Assembly: GCA_045106475.1 (NCBI GenBank)
Contig: JBGCEO010000045.1
Coordinates: 1 to 64,000 of the forward strand
Source: Granulosicoccus sp045106475
GTDB lineage: Bacteria; Pseudomonadota; Gammaproteobacteria; Granulosicoccales; Granulosicoccaceae
Reading direction: 5' to 3'
Length of the DNA stretch: 64,000 nucleotides
In this document: positions 27,743 to 36,822 of the stretch, in pieces
How positions within the stretch are numbered: the stretch's first letter is position 1
Layout of the letters: each line of letters opens with the position of its first letter
Translations under genes and position numbers: made by a program
Notes under the pieces: generated by a model
What the model saw: only the letters and a program-made list of their open reading frames with translations
Told to the model about the DNA's origin: nothing
The model's database searches: none

Positions 27743-28734
27743 GCCTGCTTAGCGTAAACAATTTAACGTTGCAGTTTGATACGGACGAAGGCCGTATTAC
27801 TGCTGTCGATGACGTGTCTTTTGAAGTAAATGCCGGTGAGGTACTGGGACTTGTGGGGGAGTCCGGTTCCGGTAAATCTGTGACAGCCAAGTCACTCATG
27901 AAACTAAACCCTGAGAACGCCGTATACGGTTCTGACTCTGAGATAGCGTTAACACTTGATGATAAGAAAATAGATGTGCTGTCTTTGAAATCAGGCAAAG
28001 ACTTGCAGTTAATTCGCGGTGGTGCGGTTTCAATGATATTTCAAGAACCGATGGCAAGCTTTGCACCTGCTATCTCCATCGGTGCGCAGATGGTCGAGCA
28101 ATTGGTTCTGCATAAGAAAATCAGCACGCGTGAAGCTACCGAAATATCCATAGAAATGTTGGATCGGGTGGGTATTTCTGATGCCTCTAAGCGATTTGCT
28201 CAATATGCATTTGAGCTGTCCGGCGGTATGCGTCAACGTGCGATGATCGCGATGGCGCTTTCAACTCGCCCGAGTCTGCTAATAGCTGATGAGCCAACAA
28301 CGGCGCTGGATGTGACAATCCAGGCGCAGGTTATAGATCTTATGAAAGATCTGATCAAAGAGTTTGGCATGGGCATTATTTTTATCACCCACGATCTGGG
28401 CGTCATTGCGCAAACGGCTGATCGTGTGGCTGTCATGTATCTTGGCAAGCTGGTAGAGCAAGGCACGGTTCGAGATGTCATTAAAAACCCAGCGCACCCA
28501 TACACGCGTGGCTTGCTTAATGCGTTACCAAAACTTGATGATCTTGACACTCCACTGATGCCGATTCCTGGCGACATTCCCAGTCCATTGGAGAGACCAT
28601 CAGGTTGTGTTTTCCATACCAGGTGTGCGTTGGCGCAAGCGCGTTGTCGTGAGTCTTTACCGGAATACACCACCTTTGCAGAGGGTCATGTAGCCGCTTG
28701 TTTTGTTACTGCTGAACAGCAGGTGCAGTCATGA
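27739..28734 (+). CDS. ABC transporter ATPase, OppD/DppD type
   Basis: Nucleotide-binding subunit of 331 residues. It has Walker A GLVGESGSGKS, Q-loop in IFQEPMASFAPA, signature LSGGMRQRAMIA, Walker B LLIADEPTTALDV and H-loop FITHDLG. The C-terminal oligopeptide-type extension has Cys residues in CVFHTRCALAQARC, the region that carries an Fe-S cluster in some family members. It overlaps the permease upstream and the second ATPase downstream by 4 bases each, indicating tight co-translation. Confidence 0.94.
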   Translation: MSLLSVNNLTLQFDTDEGRITAVDDVSFEVNAGEVLGLVGESGSGKSVTAKSLMKLNPENAVYGSDSEIALTLDDKKIDVLSLKSGKDLQLIRGGAVSMIFQEPMASFAPAISIGAQMVEQLVLHKKISTREATEISIEMLDRVGISDASKRFAQYAFELSGGMRQRAMIAMALSTRPSLLIADEPTTALDVTIQAQVIDLMKDLIKEFGMGIIFITHDLGVIAQTADRVAVMYLGKLVEQGTVRDVIKNPAHPYTRGLLNALPKLDDLDTPLMPIPGDIPSPLERPSGCVFHTRCALAQARCRESLPEYTTFAEGHVAACFVTAEQQVQS

Positions 28735-29729
28735 ACAAGCCATTGATTTCGGCCAATCATCTGACTGTGCAGTTCCCCATCGGCGGAGGGTTTCTGCGTA
28801 AAAAGCAGATGTTGAATGCTGTTAATGATATTAGTCTTGCGATACCCAAAGGCTCATTTTTTGGCCTGGTGGGTGAGAGCGGATCTGGGAAAACAACCTT
28901 GGGTCGGGCGATGCTACGGGCCGCTCCAATCTCCAGTGGCAGTATTCAATACTCAGATGGTGAGGTAGATTACAACCTGGTGGATCTTCCCAAGACACAA
29001 CTGGTTGAGTATCGCAAACGAGCGCAATTGATTTTTCAGGATCCTTATGCTGCTCTTAGCCCTAGAATGACTGTGCGGGATATTATTGCCGAACCTCTGG
29101 AGGTTATGGGTATCACTAAGACTCGTGAGGAAACTGACGAGCGTGTGCGCACTATTGCTGCCAAGTGCAGGCTTAACCTTGAACACTTGCGTCGATTTCC
29201 GCACGCGTTTTCCGGCGGCCAGCGCCAAAGAATTTCCATAGCACGTGCACTGGTGTCGGATCCGCGTTTTGTGGTTGCTGACGAAAGTGTTGCAGCATTG
29301 GATGTATCCATCCAGGCCGATATTCTCAACCTGCTGAAAGGTCTGCAAGATGAATTACAGTTAACCTACCTCTTTATCAGTCATGATCTTTCCGTTGTTG
29401 CTCATATTTGTGATCATGTCGCGGTGATGTATCTGGGTCGATTGGTTGAAACTGCGCCCACTCGCGAGTTGTTTAATGCGCCTAGACACCCTTACACCAA
29501 GGCATTAATGTCGGCGATTCCATCTTTAGACCCTGACCAGCGAGGTAATGCGCAAAAACTGGAAGGAGAAATACCATCTCCCACTAATCCTCCCCCGGGA
29601 TGCAAGTTTCACACTCGTTGTCCACATGCCATAGACATTTGCCGTGAGCAAGAACCCGCTCTCGATCATCTCGGGGCAGAGCATGATGTTGCCTGCCATC
29701 GCTGGCAGGAGTTGATTCACACTCCTTGA
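28731..29729 (+). CDS. ABC transporter ATPase, OppF/DppF type
   Basis: Second nucleotide-binding subunit, 332 residues, partner of the OppD-type ATPase. Walker A is GLVGESGSGKTT and the signature is FSGGQRQRISIAR. Walker B reads FVVADESVAALDV, with Ser in place of the usual Pro after the catalytic Glu. The H-loop is FISHDLSVV. The C-terminal extension again has the Cys pattern CKFHTRCPHAIDIC. This closes the five-gene importer. Confidence 0.94.
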   Translation: MNKPLISANHLTVQFPIGGGFLRKKQMLNAVNDISLAIPKGSFFGLVGESGSGKTTLGRAMLRAAPISSGSIQYSDGEVDYNLVDLPKTQLVEYRKRAQLIFQDPYAALSPRMTVRDIIAEPLEVMGITKTREETDERVRTIAAKCRLNLEHLRRFPHAFSGGQRQRISIARALVSDPRFVVADESVAALDVSIQADILNLLKGLQDELQLTYLFISHDLSVVAHICDHVAVMYLGRLVETAPTRELFNAPRHPYTKALMSAIPSLDPDQRGNAQKLEGEIPSPTNPPPGCKFHTRCPHAIDICREQEPALDHLGAEHDVACHRWQELIHTP

Positions 29730-29845
29730 TGCTAGGGTGGCTGCGAGCATGATTTTGTATATGCTCTTAACTCATCCGATCTAGCTCAACCTTAATTACG
29801 GTCCGTAGTCCACAGTTGTCGTAGAGTAGCTAAAAGGTATCAGAT

Positions 29846-31471
29846 ATGGCGCAAAAGGTACTGCTGATTGTAATTGATCAATTTCGTGCCGACTGCATTA
29901 GCACGAGCTTAGAACAAGGCTCCGTGAACTCTGATGCAAATGATCACGGCGACCAGCTTGCCAGGTTTGCCACTCTGCCTAACCTGCAAGCGCTTATGCG
30001 CGATAGCATGAGCTTCAATCAGCACTATACCGTTACAACACCCTGTGGTCCTTCGCGTGCAAGCTTGTTAACAGGTTTGTACGCGATGAATCATCGTTCT
30101 GTGCGCAATAGAACACCGTTGGCCGCGCATCATCAGACACTAGCCACCTATATGCGTGAGCTTGGTTACGACCCCATGCTATTTGGTTATACAGATGCGA
30201 GTGTTGACCCACGAGAGCGACACCCCAACGATCCGGATGTCCGGGACTACGAAGGCTTAGCTCCGGGATTCTCTGAGATGCTGAGAATGAGAATGGAATC
30301 AGCTGGCCCCTGGGTTGGATACCTTAAGCGTAAAGGCTATGACTTGCCTGAGAGTTTCTGGGATCTGTATAAACCTATTCTTGATGCATCTACTGCAAGC
30401 GGGCAACACCCTGAGGGTTCACCCATTCGTTCTCCCGCTCGCTACGCAGCTGCGGACAGTGATACGGCCTTTCTGACTGATCGTACTCTGGAGGCACTGT
30501 CAGCCTTTGCAGAGTCGGACTGGTTTTCACTGGTTACCTATATCAAGCCGCATCCGCCAATAGTTGCACCTGCACCCTATAATTCGCACTTTGAACCAGC
30601 CTCGATCCCCGATCCTCACAGGTCTCTGTCGATCAGCGAGCTCAGAACTACCCACCCGTTTTTTGATGCCTATTTTTCTGAACCATCCAATACTGGTCTA
30701 TACATTGGTTTTGATGGTGATCATATGCAGCTCAGCGATGATCATGTGGCTGAACTAAGAGCTGTATACTTAGGCTTGGCTTTGGAGGTTGATCACCATA
30801 TCGGCCGCCTGCTTGATCATCTGCGAGATTCCGGCCAGTACGATGACACTCTGATCATAGTGACTGCGGATCATGGTGAAATGCTTGGTGATCAGTATCA
30901 ATGGGGTAAAAGCTGTCCGTTAGATCCGGCTGTGCACATCCCGCTAATTATTCGAGATCCAAACAGACCTCAGGGCCATGGAAACACTGTTGAACTGTTT
31001 ACCGAGTCAGTTGATATTACGCCGACAATAGTGGAGTGGTGTGGTGGTCAACCCTCACCCTCACTGAATGGCGTTTCGCTAATCCCGCTGTTAGAAGGGC
31101 AGGCTCCCAAATCATGGCGTACACATGTATTTTCAGAAGCTGAGCTAGGCGAACCTGACAAGCCCACTACTTTTCAACGATCTTTGGGGCTAGTGGCTGA
31201 ACAGGCCAACTATGCGGTGCTTCGTACTGCTCGATATAAGTATGTGCATTTCAATGGGGATGTACCACCTTTGCTGTTTGATATAGAAGCAGATCCTCAT
31301 GAACACCATAATCTTGCCAAAGATTCTGCACTGGCAGATGTGCTTCTGCAGATGTCTACGACAATGCTGAACCATCGAATGACACATGCAGAGCATTCGC
31401 TGAGTCATATGAAATTGACAAAGGGCGGGTTGTACCCACCTTTGCAGTCACGCAACGGCAGCGGTCAATGA
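29846..31471 (+). CDS. Sulfatase-fold hydrolase, probable phosphonate/phosphate monoester hydrolase
   Basis: Alkaline-phosphatase-superfamily enzyme of 541 residues. Metal-site residues include Asp in VIDQFRADC near the start and TADHGEMLGD in the middle. The nucleophile motif CGPSRASLLTG has Cys67, which would be matured to formylglycine (consensus CxPxR). The QWGKSCPLDPAVHIPLIIRD segment is closer to bacterial phosphonate monoester hydrolases than to arylsulfatases. No signal peptide is seen, so it should act in the cytoplasm after import. It lies at the end of the phosphonate catabolism and ABC importer run, which supports cleavage of phosphonate esters to free AEP-type compounds. No formylglycine-generating enzyme is in the window. 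An ordinary sulfatase or phosphodiesterase remains possible. Confidence 0.75.
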   Translation: MAQKVLLIVIDQFRADCISTSLEQGSVNSDANDHGDQLARFATLPNLQALMRDSMSFNQHYTVTTPCGPSRASLLTGLYAMNHRSVRNRTPLAAHHQTLATYMRELGYDPMLFGYTDASVDPRERHPNDPDVRDYEGLAPGFSEMLRMRMESAGPWVGYLKRKGYDLPESFWDLYKPILDASTASGQHPEGSPIRSPARYAAADSDTAFLTDRTLEALSAFAESDWFSLVTYIKPHPPIVAPAPYNSHFEPASIPDPHRSLSISELRTTHPFFDAYFSEPSNTGLYIGFDGDHMQLSDDHVAELRAVYLGLALEVDHHIGRLLDHLRDSGQYDDTLIIVTADHGEMLGDQYQWGKSCPLDPAVHIPLIIRDPNRPQGHGNTVELFTESVDITPTIVEWCGGQPSPSLNGVSLIPLLEGQAPKSWRTHVFSEAELGEPDKPTTFQRSLGLVAEQANYAVLRTARYKYVHFNGDVPPLLFDIEADPHEHHNLAKDSALADVLLQMSTTMLNHRMTHAEHSLSHMKLTKGGLYPPLQSRNGSGQ

Positions 31472-31479
31472 TGGGTTCT

Positions 31480-31504
31480 TTACTCTCACCTTGAAGGAGA
31501 GTAA
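31480..31504. terminator. Weak hairpin between convergent genes
   Basis: TTACTCTC and GAGAGTAA form an 8-base-pair stem with a 9-base loop just after the hydrolase stop. No strong T-run follows. It lies between this gene and the convergent TRAP operon. Confidence 0.4.
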
Positions 31505-31597
31505 GTCATTTGACTGCTCGACAGAAGGGTCGTCGAAGATGGATTAAAACGTCGAGGGTGCGAAACAGGGCGTTACACACAATGCTAAGTGGCAGTT

Positions 31598-32875
31598 TCA
31601 TGGCATTAACACTGACGGTAGCCATGTTGCGATTGCTGGGATGTATGAGACCAATAGTAGAATCAGGATGTTGGTGAACAGAAAAGGTAGTATGGCGCGC
31701 ACCACCGGTGTTAACGGTAGTTTTGCGATGTTGGCACATACGAACAGACAAACGCCCAACGGAGGAGTTGTAAGACCAATCATTAGATTTAGAACGGCAA
31801 ACGTTGCAAAGTGCAAGGGTTCTATACCTACTGATTGAGCTAAGGTCATCAGTGGTACAAATAGTATGATGAGTGCGGCAATAGTTTCCATGAACATTCC
31901 TACAACCAGCAAAAGCACGTTGATTATTAGAATGACGGCGAATTTGTTATCAGTGAATGATAGGACTGTATTGGCAATGAGCTGAGGAATCTGTTCTGAG
32001 ACCAAAATCCAGCCAAACACGTTGGCAAACCCGACTAACACAAGAATGCCTGCCGACGATATTGCACTGTCAATCAGTATTGAGGGTACTTCGCGTAAAG
32101 GGAGTTCTCGATAGACGAATGCACCTACGACAAGCGCGTAGATACTTGCTACAACGGCTGTTTCGGTTGGTGTAGCTATCCCACTTAGAAGGCCGTAAAG
32201 GATAATGCCCGTCATGGCAAGTGCCCAGAAGGCACCAAGAAAGGCTCTGGCAATCTCGATGACACCTTGCCAATGTTGTTTAGGAAAATTGCGCCGTTTA
32301 GCAATGATATAGGTTGTTACCATCATCGCTAAGCCCATCAGGATGCCGGGAATAGCGCCTGCCAGGAACATCTTGCCGACCGAAATTCCGGACAAGGCAC
32401 CAACGATGATCATGGGCACGCTCGGGGGAATGATCGGCCCAACGGTCGAAGAGGCTGCTGTAACCGCTGCCGAGAAATCAGCAGGATACCCTGATTTTTT
32501 CATACCGGGAATCATTACACCGCCTATGGATGCAGCATCGGCAACTGCTGTGCCGGTAATGCCTCCAAAGAGCATGGATGCACCGACGTTAGATAATGCG
32601 AGCCCACCCCTTATCCACCCGACGAGCGCATTGGCAAAGCGGATAATGCGCTCAGTAATGCCACCTCGGTTCATCAGGTTGCCCGCCAGTATGAATCCGG
32701 GAATACTTAACAGCACAAATACGTCTACTCCCGCATACATCTTCTGGGGCATGACAACTGCTGGTATATCCATGGTCAGCAAATACGCCAGAGAGGCCAG
32801 CCCTAGCGTTACAGCAACCGGGACTCCGATAGCAAGTGAGATTAAAAATACTGTTGCCAGTACAAAAAGTCCCAT
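31598..32875 (-). CDS. TRAP transporter large permease (DctM family)
   Basis: Membrane channel subunit of a sodium-driven TRAP transporter, 425 residues and about twelve hydrophobic segments. DctM hallmarks include ALSNVGASMLFGGITGTAVADAASIG, the SSTVGPIIPPSVPMI hairpin and GLTTPPLGVCLF near the C-terminus. Its ATG overlaps the stop of the small permease by one base (TGATG). It is the last gene of a unit read right to left: regulator, binding protein, small permease, large permease. Confidence 0.94.
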   Translation of the reverse strand: MGLFVLATVFLISLAIGVPVAVTLGLASLAYLLTMDIPAVVMPQKMYAGVDVFVLLSIPGFILAGNLMNRGGITERIIRFANALVGWIRGGLALSNVGASMLFGGITGTAVADAASIGGVMIPGMKKSGYPADFSAAVTAASSTVGPIIPPSVPMIIVGALSGISVGKMFLAGAIPGILMGLAMMVTTYIIAKRRNFPKQHWQGVIEIARAFLGAFWALAMTGIILYGLLSGIATPTETAVVASIYALVVGAFVYRELPLREVPSILIDSAISSAGILVLVGFANVFGWILVSEQIPQLIANTVLSFTDNKFAVILIINVLLLVVGMFMETIAALIILFVPLMTLAQSVGIEPLHFATFAVLNLMIGLTTPPLGVCLFVCANIAKLPLTPVVRAILPFLFTNILILLLVSYIPAIATWLPSVLMP

Positions 32876-33372
32876 CAGTCTTTGTTTTGCCTGTTAATGG
32901 CTAAGCCTGAGTCATCGCCAAAGAGCATGAACACCACCCGCAAAAAAGAAAAAACGAAAAGTGTTGCCAGCAGGAGAAACACTGAAAAGTGCACATAGGT
33001 CATGCGTAGCGACATAGCAGGGGATGTCTGAAACGCGCCAATAGAAACGAATTTCCATGCTGGCAATAGAAGCCAGGCAGATAAAAATGATGTGAGTACT
33101 GCTGAAATCAGGCGTAGTCGTCTTGGCCAGAAACCCGGCGTATTTTCGCAAAGCACATCCACATTCACAAGATCGCCCGAACGCAGGGCGAGTCCGGCTC
33201 CGAACGCACAGAGGTATAGCAAAGCGTAGCGGGTTAGCTCTTCTGTCCAGATCGGGGAGGAGCCAATACTACGTCCTACCACTTGAATAAGAACGCTTGC
33301 AATCAAAGTGGCAAACGCAAGGCCAATACCAATGCGGCATGCTTGGACAAAGAGATTTTCAATCTGTCTCAT
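32875..33372 (-). CDS. TRAP transporter small permease (DctQ family)
   Basis: Four-helix small membrane subunit, 165 residues from the ATG at 33372; a TTG at 33399 would add nine residues. The conserved DctQ segment is WTEELTRYALLYLCAFGAGLALRSG. It pairs with DctM to form the permease. It is co-transcribed with the neighbours, with about 90 bases to the binding-protein stop. Confidence 0.92.
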   Translation of the reverse strand: MRQIENLFVQACRIGIGLAFATLIASVLIQVVGRSIGSSPIWTEELTRYALLYLCAFGAGLALRSGDLVNVDVLCENTPGFWPRRLRLISAVLTSFLSAWLLLPAWKFVSIGAFQTSPAMSLRMTYVHFSVFLLLATLFVFSFLRVVFMLFGDDSGLAINRQNKD

Positions 33373-33463
33373 AGTGATCGATGCACTGAGACTATCCAAG
33401 AGCTGTCGGCATACGGCCGATCAGCTCCCGGATCTTTTCAGCAAATGCCTGGATATAGTGCGA

Positions 33464-34441
33464 CTAGTTTGCGAAAAGTGATTCAACGATAGGCTTGATT
33501 TCAGGCTTAACGTTTTTGAGCACGGCGTCTTTTGCCGCAGCTTGAAATGCAGGGCCATCTACTTTAACAAAGGTCATGCCTTTGGACTCAAGGTATGCCT
33601 GGTCGTCAGCCAGGCTACTCAGCAATAGTCCTCTTTCAAATTCCTGGGCAGTTGCGGCAGCTTCCATAACTGCTGTTTGATCCTCTTCTGATAACTTGCT
33701 CCAAGTGTTTTCAGCGATGGTCAGGTATATCCAGGAGCGAACATGCTCGGTTTGGTTAACATGACTCTGAACTTCATTGAAGTTAGCCGAGCGTATCAGT
33801 GCTAGAGGGTTCTCCTGTGCACCGATAACTCCATTTTGTAACGAAGTAAACACTTCAGAAAATGCCATTGGAGTGGGCGAGGCACCCAGTGAGTCCCAGA
33901 CATCAACGAAAAGCGGCACATTGGGTACTCGCATTTTTAATCCATCCAACTCGGCAGGGCTTGTTATCGCACGATTGGAGGTGAGATTTCGAGGCCCTCG
34001 GGCGAAAAATGCGATGGGGCGAACCTTGGCCTTTTCGATAATTTCAGACTTGATGTCATCACCTATAGGTCCGCTAGCAACCTCGTCCATGTGTTCGAGT
34101 GATTTGTAAGCATACGGTACAGCCAGCAACGCAGCCATCGGTGCCCAGTTTTGCAAGCTTTCTCCGGTAATAGTCATGTCAACCGTGCCTAACTGCATAC
34201 CATTTATAAGATCGATTTCTTTTCCTAAAGATTCATTAGGAAATACTTGAACCTCTATACGCCCATCGGTTTTTGCTTTTAACTCTTCACCAAATTTTAC
34301 TGCTGCCAGATGCCACGCGTTCTGATCATTGGCCAGGTGTCCCAGTTTTAATGTCAAATCTGCACCTAACACCGCCGAGTTGCCAAGAGCAAAAAACACT
34401 CCTGCGCCAAGTGCAGCTGTGATTCTTTTTATACCTTTCAT
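33464..34441 (-). CDS. TRAP transporter solute-binding protein (DctP family)
   Basis: Periplasmic receptor, 325 residues, with a Sec signal ending near AVLGA. The carboxylate-binding Arg lies in GLKMRVPNVPLF, and ARGPRNLTSNR and GVIGAQENPL are typical DctP segments. A near-perfect AAGGAG lies 7 bases before the ATG, suggesting high expression. The mannonate dehydratase across the divergent promoter suggests the ligand is a hexuronate or aldonate; this is inference from context. Confidence 0.94.
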   Translation of the reverse strand: MKGIKRITAALGAGVFFALGNSAVLGADLTLKLGHLANDQNAWHLAAVKFGEELKAKTDGRIEVQVFPNESLGKEIDLINGMQLGTVDMTITGESLQNWAPMAALLAVPYAYKSLEHMDEVASGPIGDDIKSEIIEKAKVRPIAFFARGPRNLTSNRAITSPAELDGLKMRVPNVPLFVDVWDSLGASPTPMAFSEVFTSLQNGVIGAQENPLALIRSANFNEVQSHVNQTEHVRSWIYLTIAENTWSKLSEEDQTAVMEAAATAQEFERGLLLSSLADDQAYLESKGMTFVKVDGPAFQAAAKDAVLKNVKPEIKPIVESLFAN

Positions 34442-34455
34442 AAAAATTCTCCTTT

Positions 34456-35172
34456 TTAGTGATTTAGTGAGGCGATAGCCTCGAAGTTTTCAAAGTAGTC
34501 CGGGTAGCGATCTCGGACTTTTGGAAGTGAGTCGAGAATTTCTCTCAAATGATTGCGCATAGCAGTCTGAGCTCGTCTAGGGGATCCTTCTTCTATGCAG
34601 TCGACAATGAGCTCGTGTTGTTGAATTAATTTCTCGGTAGGAAACTCTTCAATGGTGATGAATCTGACCCTATCCATTTGGGATTTTGTTGTCTCAAGAA
34701 AATCCCAGGTTTTATGTAAACCTGCTGCATCGGATAGCGTGTGATGGAATTGTTCGTCAAGCTCTATAAAATTACTTGCAGCTCCTTTTGCGCAGGCATG
34801 TTGCGCCTTCAATTGTGATCGTAGTTTTTTTATAAGCGTCTTGTCATGCTTTTCGGCCAGAATTTTTACGATATCAGCCTCGACTGCTTCGCGAACGAAA
34901 CGCCCGTTCAGTACTGATTCATAGTCAATGCGTTTCACATAGGTACCCCTTTGTGGACGAATTTCTACCAACCCTTCATTGACAAGGGTTATAAATGCTT
35001 CACGAACGGGCTGTCTGCTTACGTTATAGATATTGGCCTGTTCCGTCTCGGAGATGCTGCTCGCTGGTTTTAGATCGTTACAAATAATTCGGGAACGTAG
35101 TATTTGACGCAGCTGAGGGCTAACAGCCCTAAGTGGATCCAGAAACCATTTGTCAGAATTTTTAATTGTCAA
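34456..35172 (-). CDS. GntR-family transcriptional regulator (FCD domain)
   Basis: DNA-binding regulator of 238 residues. The N-terminal winged helix has the conserved NIYNVSRQPVREAFITLVNEG segment and GLVEIRPQRGTYV. The C-terminal FCD ligand-binding domain has the helical FVREAVEADI and DEQFHHTLSDAAG, with metal-binding His/Asp residues. It lies 14 bases upstream of the TRAP binding protein and is divergent from uxuA. It very probably controls both through the palindrome between them, with a sugar acid as effector. Confidence 0.93.
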   Translation of the reverse strand: MTIKNSDKWFLDPLRAVSPQLRQILRSRIICNDLKPASSISETEQANIYNVSRQPVREAFITLVNEGLVEIRPQRGTYVKRIDYESVLNGRFVREAVEADIVKILAEKHDKTLIKKLRSQLKAQHACAKGAASNFIELDEQFHHTLSDAAGLHKTWDFLETTKSQMDRVRFITIEEFPTEKLIQQHELIVDCIEEGSPRRAQTAMRNHLREILDSLPKVRDRYPDYFENFEAIASLNH

Positions 35173-35200
35173 AAGATTAAATCCTCACTATCAACGCTAG

Positions 35201-35228
35201 CATACTTGGATACTTCCATACAAGTATG
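35201..35228. promoter_or_regulatory. Palindromic operator candidate in the gntR-uxuA gap
   Basis: CATACTTG (35201-35208) and CAAGTATG (35221-35228) are perfect 8-base inverted arms with a 12-base spacer that itself contains TGGA...TCCA. It lies in the 116-base divergent gap between the GntR gene and uxuA, where an FCD-type GntR dimer would be expected to bind. Confidence 0.6.
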
Positions 35229-35288
35229 TATTCTGTCACTGACTTGATTGGTGCATCAGTCAAAATCCATACATTCTGGGAGTAAATA

Positions 35289-36500
35289 GTGAGGCAAACG
35301 TGGCGATGGTTTGGACCTGAAGATAGTGTGTCTACCAATGACATGCGTCAGGCAGGGGTCGAAGGGGTGGTTAGTGCCTTGCACCATATACCTAATGGCG
35401 CGGTCTGGACAATTGATGAAATTGAGGCAAGGCAAGCTCAAATAGCTCAATTTCAATGTGGTAGACCCAGTAATCTAACCTGGGAGGTTGTTGAAAGTCT
35501 GCCTGTATCAGAGGACATAAAGCAGCAAAGCGGGCAATGGCGACAACACATCGAGAACTACAAGCTCAGCCTCGAAAATCTTGCCCAATGTGGATTAAAA
35601 GTCATTTGCTATAACTTCATGCCTCTACTCGACTGGACTCGTACCGACTTAGCATACACCTTAGCCAATGGCGCTAGATGTATGCGATTTGATTTAATCG
35701 ACTTCGCAGCGTTTGATATCCATATTCTAAAACGTAAAAACGCAAGAGCAGATTTTTCAGAAGCGGTATGCGTACAGGCAGATCAACGTATTCGATCAAT
35801 GAGCGAAGAGGCAAAGTTGAAGCTCTCACGAAATATAGTATGTGGTTTACCAGGTGCCGAGCAAGGTTACACCGTTGAAGATTTGCGAGCTCAAATCGCG
35901 CTTTATGATCGCATATCGGAAGATCAATTTCGTCAACATCAACTGGATTTTCTAAATGAAATTGTACCGCTTGCTGAACATCATGACTTGAGGATGTGTT
36001 GCCATCCTGATGATCCTCCCTTTTCTCTTCTTGGTTTGCATCGAATCATGTCTTCTGAAGAGGACTATAAACAATTGACGCAAGCTATAGATTCACCGGC
36101 TAATGGCATCACCTTGTGTTCCGGTTCGCTTGGCGTGAGTGCCGAAGTTGATCTGCCTGGTATGATGGAGCGCCTGGGTGACAAGGTGCACTTCATTCAT
36201 CTTAGAAACGTAGTCCGTGAATCTGTGGGCGAACAATTGTCTTTTTATGAGGCGGCTCATCTTGAGGGAGAAACTAATATGGTTTCTTTAATCCAGGCTA
36301 TATTGAACGAAGAAAATCGACGTAAGCTATTGAGCAGAGTAGATTGCTCCATACCTTTCAGACCCGATCACGGTCAAGATATTCTAAGTGACCTCACTGT
36401 CAATGGACAACCGGGCTACCCAGCGGTGGGTCGACTCAAAGGACTCGCTGAATTGCGAGGCATCATGACGGCCTTAGAAGTAAACGCTACTGCCGGATAA
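35289..36500 (+). CDS. uxuA: Mannonate dehydratase
   Basis: Dehydrates D-mannonate to 2-keto-3-deoxygluconate in hexuronate catabolism. The 403-residue protein has the family's N-terminal WRWFGPED and VVSALHHIPNG, the central CYNFMPLLDWTRTDL, the metal-site CCHPDDPP and LCSGSLGV, and the C-terminal RPDHGQDI. The start is a GTG with GGGAG six bases upstream. It is divergent from the GntR-TRAP unit. uxuB, uxaC and kdgK are not here, so the rest of the route must be elsewhere. Confidence 0.95.
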   Translation: MRQTWRWFGPEDSVSTNDMRQAGVEGVVSALHHIPNGAVWTIDEIEARQAQIAQFQCGRPSNLTWEVVESLPVSEDIKQQSGQWRQHIENYKLSLENLAQCGLKVICYNFMPLLDWTRTDLAYTLANGARCMRFDLIDFAAFDIHILKRKNARADFSEAVCVQADQRIRSMSEEAKLKLSRNIVCGLPGAEQGYTVEDLRAQIALYDRISEDQFRQHQLDFLNEIVPLAEHHDLRMCCHPDDPPFSLLGLHRIMSSEEDYKQLTQAIDSPANGITLCSGSLGVSAEVDLPGMMERLGDKVHFIHLRNVVRESVGEQLSFYEAAHLEGETNMVSLIQAILNEENRRKLLSRVDCSIPFRPDHGQDILSDLTVNGQPGYPAVGRLKGLAELRGIMTALEVNATAG

Positions 36501-36822
36501 CAGACAATTTCTGTTACCTATGCTGACTTCCAGAATTTGAGTGAGCGTTGCGAAAAAAATGAAAGTAGCTGCGGTTGAAATAATTGGATAACTGATGAAG
36601 CAATATACGTGATGTGTCCCTATCAATAGCTATATTACAGTTGATACATGATTAGACTATTGTCATCTATTTAAAAGCAGCGCGTCATTTACCTGCGTGC
36701 TCTCTCATAATCGCAAGTTAGCCTGTAAATAACACTGCTCTAATCCGATAGCTTAAGTATTCGGTCGGCGAAGGAGGGCGAGCGTGAGCCGAATGTTAAT
36801 TAAACCAAGAGAGTTTTCAAAC
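36501..36822. other. Intergenic, no gene recognised
   Basis: About 320 A/T-rich bases between uxuA and the secreted phosphatase gene. I see no credible reading frame, RNA gene or strong hairpin. It presumably holds the promoter of the phosphatase gene. Confidence 0.5.

Noticed and set aside
32343..32897. 184-codon plus-strand frame in dctM
   Set aside because: It mirrors the membrane helices of DctM. There is no promoter or ribosome-binding site logic.
34456..35172. GntR-family gene as regulator of the phosphonate cluster
   Set aside because: It lies on the opposite strand beyond the TRAP genes and directly faces uxuA with a palindrome between, so it fits the TRAP-uxuA locus.
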